Assembly (NCBI RefSeq): GCF_000024365.1 | Contig: NC_013235.1 | Location: forward strand, 2,604,001-2,668,000 | Direction: 5' to 3' | Length of the DNA: 64,000 bases | Source of the DNA: Nakamurella multipartita DSM 44233 | GTDB lineage: Bacteria > Actinomycetota > Actinomycetes > Mycobacteriales > Nakamurellaceae | Shown: positions 60,716 through 64,000 of the stretch, piece after piece | Layout of the letters: each line of letters starts with the position of its first letter | Numbering within the stretch: the first letter of the stretch is position 1 | The notes under the pieces: generated by a model | Told to the model about the DNA's origin: nothing | What the model saw: only the letters and a program-made list of their open reading frames with translations | The model's database searches: none | Position numbers and translations under genes: made by a program

Positions 60716-61819
60716 ATGACCACAGTGACCGGGGGCGGGAACGGCAGACCCGGGGGAGTGGGCCGGCTGCGCAGCCGGCTGTGGGGCATCGCCGAGGCGA
60801 TGGCCTCGCCGCGCCGACCCGAGGACTACCTGGACATGTTCCATCCGCTGCGGCGGGGGGCCGACCTGCGCGCCCGGGTGGCCGCGGTGCGCCCCGAATC
60901 CGGCTCGGCCGTCACCGTCGTGCTGCGCCCCGGGGCGGCCTGGCGCCCACACGTGCCCGGCCAGTACGTCCGGGTCGGCCTGGACGTGGACGGCATCCGC
61001 CGCTGGCGGTCCTACTCGATCACCAGCCCGCCGGTCACCGCCGACGGCACGATCTCCATCACCGCGCGGGCCGTGCCCGGCGGCCTGGTCAGCGCCCACC
61101 TGGCCCAGCGGCTGGCCGTCGGCGACGTGGTGCACATCGACCAGGCGTGCGGCGAATTCGTGCTGCCCGATCCGGCGCCGGCCAAGGTGCTGTTCATCAC
61201 CGGCGGCAGTGGCATCACCCCGGTGATCGGCATGCTCCGGTCCGGGCGGGACCGGCTGCGCGACGTCGTGCTCGTGCATTCCGAAACCCGGGACAGCGAC
61301 GTCATCTTCGGCGACGAGCTGCGCACCCTGGCCGCGGACGGGCACATCCGGCTGGTCGAGAAGCACACCGAACGGGCCGGCCGGCTGGGCATGGACGAAC
61401 TGCGCGCCCTGGTGCCGGATCTGACTGAACGAGCTGCCTGGGCCTGTGGGCCTGCCGGACTGCTGGACGAGATCGAGGCCTACTGGGCCGATCTGGGCAC
61501 CGGCGCGCCCCTGCACACCGAGCGGTTCCGCACTGCCCTGGCCGCCCCCGGGCAGGGCGGCACCGTCGAGTTCACCGGCCTGGGCCGCACCCTGGAGTGT
61601 GCCGGCGCGACGTCCATCCTGGACGCCGCCGAGTCGGCCGGGATGCTGATGCCGTCCGGGTGCCGGATGGGCATCTGCTTCTCCTGCGTGCTGCCGCTGC
61701 AGGAAGGCGCGGTCCGCGACCTGCGCACCGGCGAGGTGACCAGCGCGGTCCCCGGTGACGGCGTGCTGGTGCAGACCTGCATCTCCGCCGCGGCCGGACC
61801 CTGCCGCATCACGCATTGA
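60716..61819 (+). CDS. Ferredoxin reductase (FAD and 2Fe-2S domains)
   Basis: A 367-aa electron-transfer flavoprotein. The FAD part includes PGQYVRVGLDVDG and WRSYSITSPP, the NAD(P) part has ITGGSGITPVIGML and the C-terminal ferredoxin has the 2Fe-2S cluster motif CRMGICFSC with a last Cys at VQTCIS. It is the partner reductase for the desaturase 69 bp downstream, as in mycobacterial Rv3230c-DesA3. I start at ATG 60716; an upstream in-frame ATG at 60680 lacks a ribosome site. Confidence 0.93.
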   Translation: MTTVTGGGNGRPGGVGRLRSRLWGIAEAMASPRRPEDYLDMFHPLRRGADLRARVAAVRPESGSAVTVVLRPGAAWRPHVPGQYVRVGLDVDGIRRWRSYSITSPPVTADGTISITARAVPGGLVSAHLAQRLAVGDVVHIDQACGEFVLPDPAPAKVLFITGGSGITPVIGMLRSGRDRLRDVVLVHSETRDSDVIFGDELRTLAADGHIRLVEKHTERAGRLGMDELRALVPDLTERAAWACGPAGLLDEIEAYWADLGTGAPLHTERFRTALAAPGQGGTVEFTGLGRTLECAGATSILDAAESAGMLMPSGCRMGICFSCVLPLQEGAVRDLRTGEVTSAVPGDGVLVQTCISAAAGPCRITH

Positions 61820-61888
61820 CCGAGCCCTGCCGATCGTTCTGACACCTTCACCGCACCAACCGATATCGCCCTCAAGGAGTACCGCCCC

Positions 61889-63082
61889 ATGACCGTCTTG
61901 CAACGCAAGGACGTCAACCCCATCGCCCATCTGACCGCGCAGGACGTCGAGGACATCGGCCGCCGGTTGGAGCAGATCCGGGCCGAGGTCATCGCCACCC
62001 GCGGCGAGCGCGACGCCGCGTACATCCGGCGGGTCATCGACGTCCAGCGCAAGTTGGAGCTGGGCAGCCGGATCGTGCTGTTCGCCTCGCTGTTCCCGCC
62101 GGCCTGGCTGCTGGGCACGGCCGGGCTGTCGGTGGCCAAGATCCTGGAGAACATGGAGATCGGGCACAACGTCATGCACGGCCAGTGGGACTGGATGCGG
62201 GATCCGAAGATCCACTCCACCACCTGGGAATGGGACAACGCCTCCCCGGCCGAGCAGTGGAAGCACGCCCACAACGAACTGCACCACACCTACACCAATG
62301 TCGTCGGCCGGGACAACGACCTGGGCTACGGGATCATGCGGGTGGACGAGGACCAGCGCTGGCACCCGATCTACCTGCTGCAGCCGCTGTGGTGCTTCAT
62401 CAACGCCTGCTTCTTCGAATTCGGCATCGCTGCCTACGATCTCGAGCTGGGCAAGAATCTGAGCTCCAAGAAGCGCCGCTCGGACCCCGAGTTCAAGGCC
62501 CGGGCCCGGCAGGTGCTGGGCAAGATCCGCAAGCAGGCGCTCAAGGACTACGTGGTGCACCCGCTGCTGACCGGTCCGGCGTTCCTGACCACGATGGCCG
62601 CCACCGCGACCGCGAACCTCGTGCGGAACCTGTGGACCAACTCGGTGATCCTGTGCGGTCACTTCCCCGAGGGCGTCGAGACGTTCGAGAAGCACTCGAT
62701 CGACGGAGAATCCAAGGCGGAGTGGTACCTGCGGCAGATGCTGGGCTCGGCCAACATCTCCGGCGGCAAGGCCATGCACATCATGACGGGCAACCTGTCG
62801 TACCAGATCGAGCACCACCTGTTCCCGGACCTGCCCAGCAACCGCTACCAGGAGATCGCGCCCAAGGTGCGCCAGATCTTCGACGACTACGGGCTGCACT
62901 ACGTCACCGGCCCGCTGCCCAAGCAGGTCGGATCCGCCTGGGGCAAGGTGCTGCGGCTGTCCCTGCCCAACCGCATGGCGCTGCGGCTCAAGCGACGGCC
63001 GGCCCGGGCCGTGGCCGCCGTCTCGGCTCTGCCCGGCCGGGCCGGGTTCGGCCGAACCGAATCGTTGCCGATCCCGGCCTGA
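61889..63082 (+). CDS. Acyl-CoA/fatty-acid desaturase (DesA3-like)
   Basis: A 397-aa integral-membrane desaturase. The three histidine boxes GHNVMH, HNELHH and QIEHH are complete and coordinate the di-iron site; hydrophobic segments lie between them (GSRIVLFASLFPPAWLLG, WCFINACFFEFGIAAY). It introduces a double bond into acyl chains with electrons from the upstream ferredoxin reductase, in the way of mycobacterial DesA3 (stearoyl delta-9). AAGGAG precedes its ATG. Tied to membrane fluidity; the PucR regulator next door likely responds to it. Confidence 0.94.
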   Translation: MTVLQRKDVNPIAHLTAQDVEDIGRRLEQIRAEVIATRGERDAAYIRRVIDVQRKLELGSRIVLFASLFPPAWLLGTAGLSVAKILENMEIGHNVMHGQWDWMRDPKIHSTTWEWDNASPAEQWKHAHNELHHTYTNVVGRDNDLGYGIMRVDEDQRWHPIYLLQPLWCFINACFFEFGIAAYDLELGKNLSSKKRRSDPEFKARARQVLGKIRKQALKDYVVHPLLTGPAFLTTMAATATANLVRNLWTNSVILCGHFPEGVETFEKHSIDGESKAEWYLRQMLGSANISGGKAMHIMTGNLSYQIEHHLFPDLPSNRYQEIAPKVRQIFDDYGLHYVTGPLPKQVGSAWGKVLRLSLPNRMALRLKRRPARAVAAVSALPGRAGFGRTESLPIPA

Positions 63083-63105
63083 GCCCGGGGACCGCTCACG
63101 GCCGG

Positions 63106-63588
63106 TCACCCGGCCGCGAGCAGCTCCCAGACCCGGCGCTGGTCGCCGTCGCCGACGATGATCGGCCGCGGCGACCAGCGCAGCCGCATGCCGGCTTCCA
63201 GCGGGGTCTGGTCGGCCTTGCGGTTGTTGCAGGCACGGCACGCGCAGACCAGGTTGTCCCAGTGGTCCGCGCCGCCCCGGGACCGCGGCAGCACGTGGTC
63301 CACGGTGTCGCCCGGGCCGCCGCAGTAGGCGCAGCGCCGGCCGTCCCGCAGCTGGATCTGCCGGTTCGAGGGCCGGCGCGATTCGACCGCCCGGAAGGTC
63401 ACCGACCGGTACTCCCGCAGCCGCACGATGGTCGGCAGCGGGATCGACAGATGTTGCGAGCGAACCACATCGGTCGGGTGTGACTCGATCGGCTCGGCCT
63501 CACCGGTGACCACCAGCACCACCGCCCGCTGCCAGTCGATGCGCGAGAGCACCTGGTAGCTGGCGTTGGTCAGCAGGACGTCGGCCAC
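63106..63588 (-). CDS. HNH endonuclease-domain protein
   Basis: A 160-aa protein with an HNH nuclease core: RRCAYCGGPGDTVDHVLPRSRGGADHWDNLVCACRACNNRKAD, with two CxxC pairs for zinc. The N-terminal LLTNASYQVLSRIDWQRAVVLVVTGEAE and PLPTIVRLREYRSV are typical of a widespread actinobacterial family of stand-alone HNH proteins, whose role is not settled. Starts with GTG 63588 after GGAGG. Confidence 0.9.
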   Translation of the reverse strand: MADVLLTNASYQVLSRIDWQRAVVLVVTGEAEPIESHPTDVVRSQHLSIPLPTIVRLREYRSVTFRAVESRRPSNRQIQLRDGRRCAYCGGPGDTVDHVLPRSRGGADHWDNLVCACRACNNRKADQTPLEAGMRLRWSPRPIIVGDGDQRRVWELLAAG

Positions 63589-63717
63589 CCTCGGTCCTCC
63601 CTCCGGTGTCGGCGCAATGGTGCCTCGACGCCCGGGACGGGCGAGTGCGCGGACCGAGGCTAGTGCGACACCTCCGCGCGGCCCAGTGGTTTTCCCGGGA
63701 CACCGGCCGGATCGCCG

Positions 63718-64000
63718 TCAGCCCCCCGCGCCGGCCGCGACCTCGAAGTACAGGTGCCGGTGCAGCCGGCAGCGTTCGTTGAAGGGCGCCCGGCAGGCCG
63801 GGCAGGCCAGCACGTTCAGGTAGGTCCGGATCGGCAGCTCGGTCCGGCACACCCCGCACAGGATGGCCGGTTCGTCCCAGCTCGCCGGCGGCCACTGGCG
63901 GGCCGGATGGCCGGCGCACTCCTGGTGGCACTGGAAACAGGGGTAGTACGACCCGCAGCACGCGAACTTGATCGCGATGACATCGGTCGGGCCGGCGTAG
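63718..64000 (-). CDS. CHY-type zinc finger protein, 5' end outside window
   Basis: The last 93 residues of a minus-strand gene that enters from the right edge, ending in the TGA at 63718-63720. The sequence carries many Cys and His pairs: ACCGSYYPCFQCHQEC, CGVCRTEL, CPACRAPFNERCRLH and HRHLYFEV. This matches CHY zinc-finger proteins. Its start lies beyond the window, so length cannot be judged. Confidence 0.85.
   Translation of the reverse strand, partial: YAGPTDVIAIKFACCGSYYPCFQCHQECAGHPARQWPPASWDEPAILCGVCRTELPIRTYLNVLACPACRAPFNERCRLHRHLYFEVAAGAGG

Overview
The window is about 64 kb of very high-GC DNA with dense genes, many GTG starts, AGGAGG-type ribosome sites and many 1-4 bp ATGA/GTGA overlaps. 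The content points to an actinomycete: a PASTA-domain Ser/Thr protein kinase, an ANTAR regulator, an Excalibur protein with an LAxTG-like tail, a DesA3-like acyl desaturase with its ferredoxin reductase, PucR/IclR/LuxR-type regulators and a daunorubicin-type ABC transporter with an EXLDI protein. A Nakamurella/Frankiales-like host is my guess; no rRNA or marker gene settles it. I saw no tRNA, rRNA or CRISPR array.

Layout. 1-1.6 kb: an IS110-family transposase with non-coding flanks that could hold a bridge RNA. 1.6-6.9 kb: a DrrAB-like exporter with an EXLDI protein and a hexamer-repeat operator, a DUF7144 membrane protein, an MFS transporter and a methyltransferase. 7-12 kb: a hydrolase-LuxR fusion, then a four-gene minus-strand operon with 4-bp overlaps at every junction: M6 metalloprotease with a Lys/Asp/Glu repeat tail, a 66-aa peptide, a pre-ATP-grasp-like protein and an ATP-grasp ligase. 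12-21 kb: TfoX-like protein, MalT-type regulator with two small partners, an ADP-ribosylglycohydrolase/phosphatase-like fusion lacking the phosphatase Cys, SRPBCC protein, epoxide hydrolase and a hydrolase-fold gene with eroded ends. 21-28.4 kb: HerA, Mre11 (SbcD), Rad50 (SbcC) and a NurA-like nuclease in one operon, the archaeal end-resection set. 28-38 kb: Excalibur protein, IclR regulator, hydrolase, aldo/keto reductase, USP-like protein, a PASTA kinase whose HRD motif reads HRA, PrpE-type acyl-CoA synthetase and an ANTAR regulator with a degenerate receiver. 38-45 kb: a large secreted beta-helix/FN3 protein preceded by a CebR/CelR-like operator, a second hydrolase-LuxR fusion (nucleophile lost), methyltransferase, DUF4188/MerR divergent pair and a CBS protein. 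45-50 kb: GH13 enzyme, an unrecognised Rossmann-like protein coupled to a DenD-like dehydrogenase with an internal 12-bp tandem repeat. 50.2-57.6 kb: a five-gene overlapping operon, SWIM zinc finger, DUF5691, MoxR AAA+ ATPase, DUF5682 and VWA protein. 57.7-64 kb: SppA-type peptidase, PucR regulator divergent from a ferredoxin reductase/desaturase pair, an HNH protein and a partial CHY-type zinc protein.

The strongest candidates for under-described biology are the M6 protease/ATP-grasp operon (8.4-12.1 kb) and the SWIM-MoxR-VWA operon (50.2-57.6 kb), with the HerA-Mre11-Rad50-NurA operon as a clear bacterial example of an archaeal-type module. A recurring theme is loss of catalytic residues in proteins that keep the rest of the fold: pseudokinase, phosphatase Cys to Ser, hydrolase Ser to Ala or Gly, receiver Asp to Gly. 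These read as sensing or scaffolding roles.
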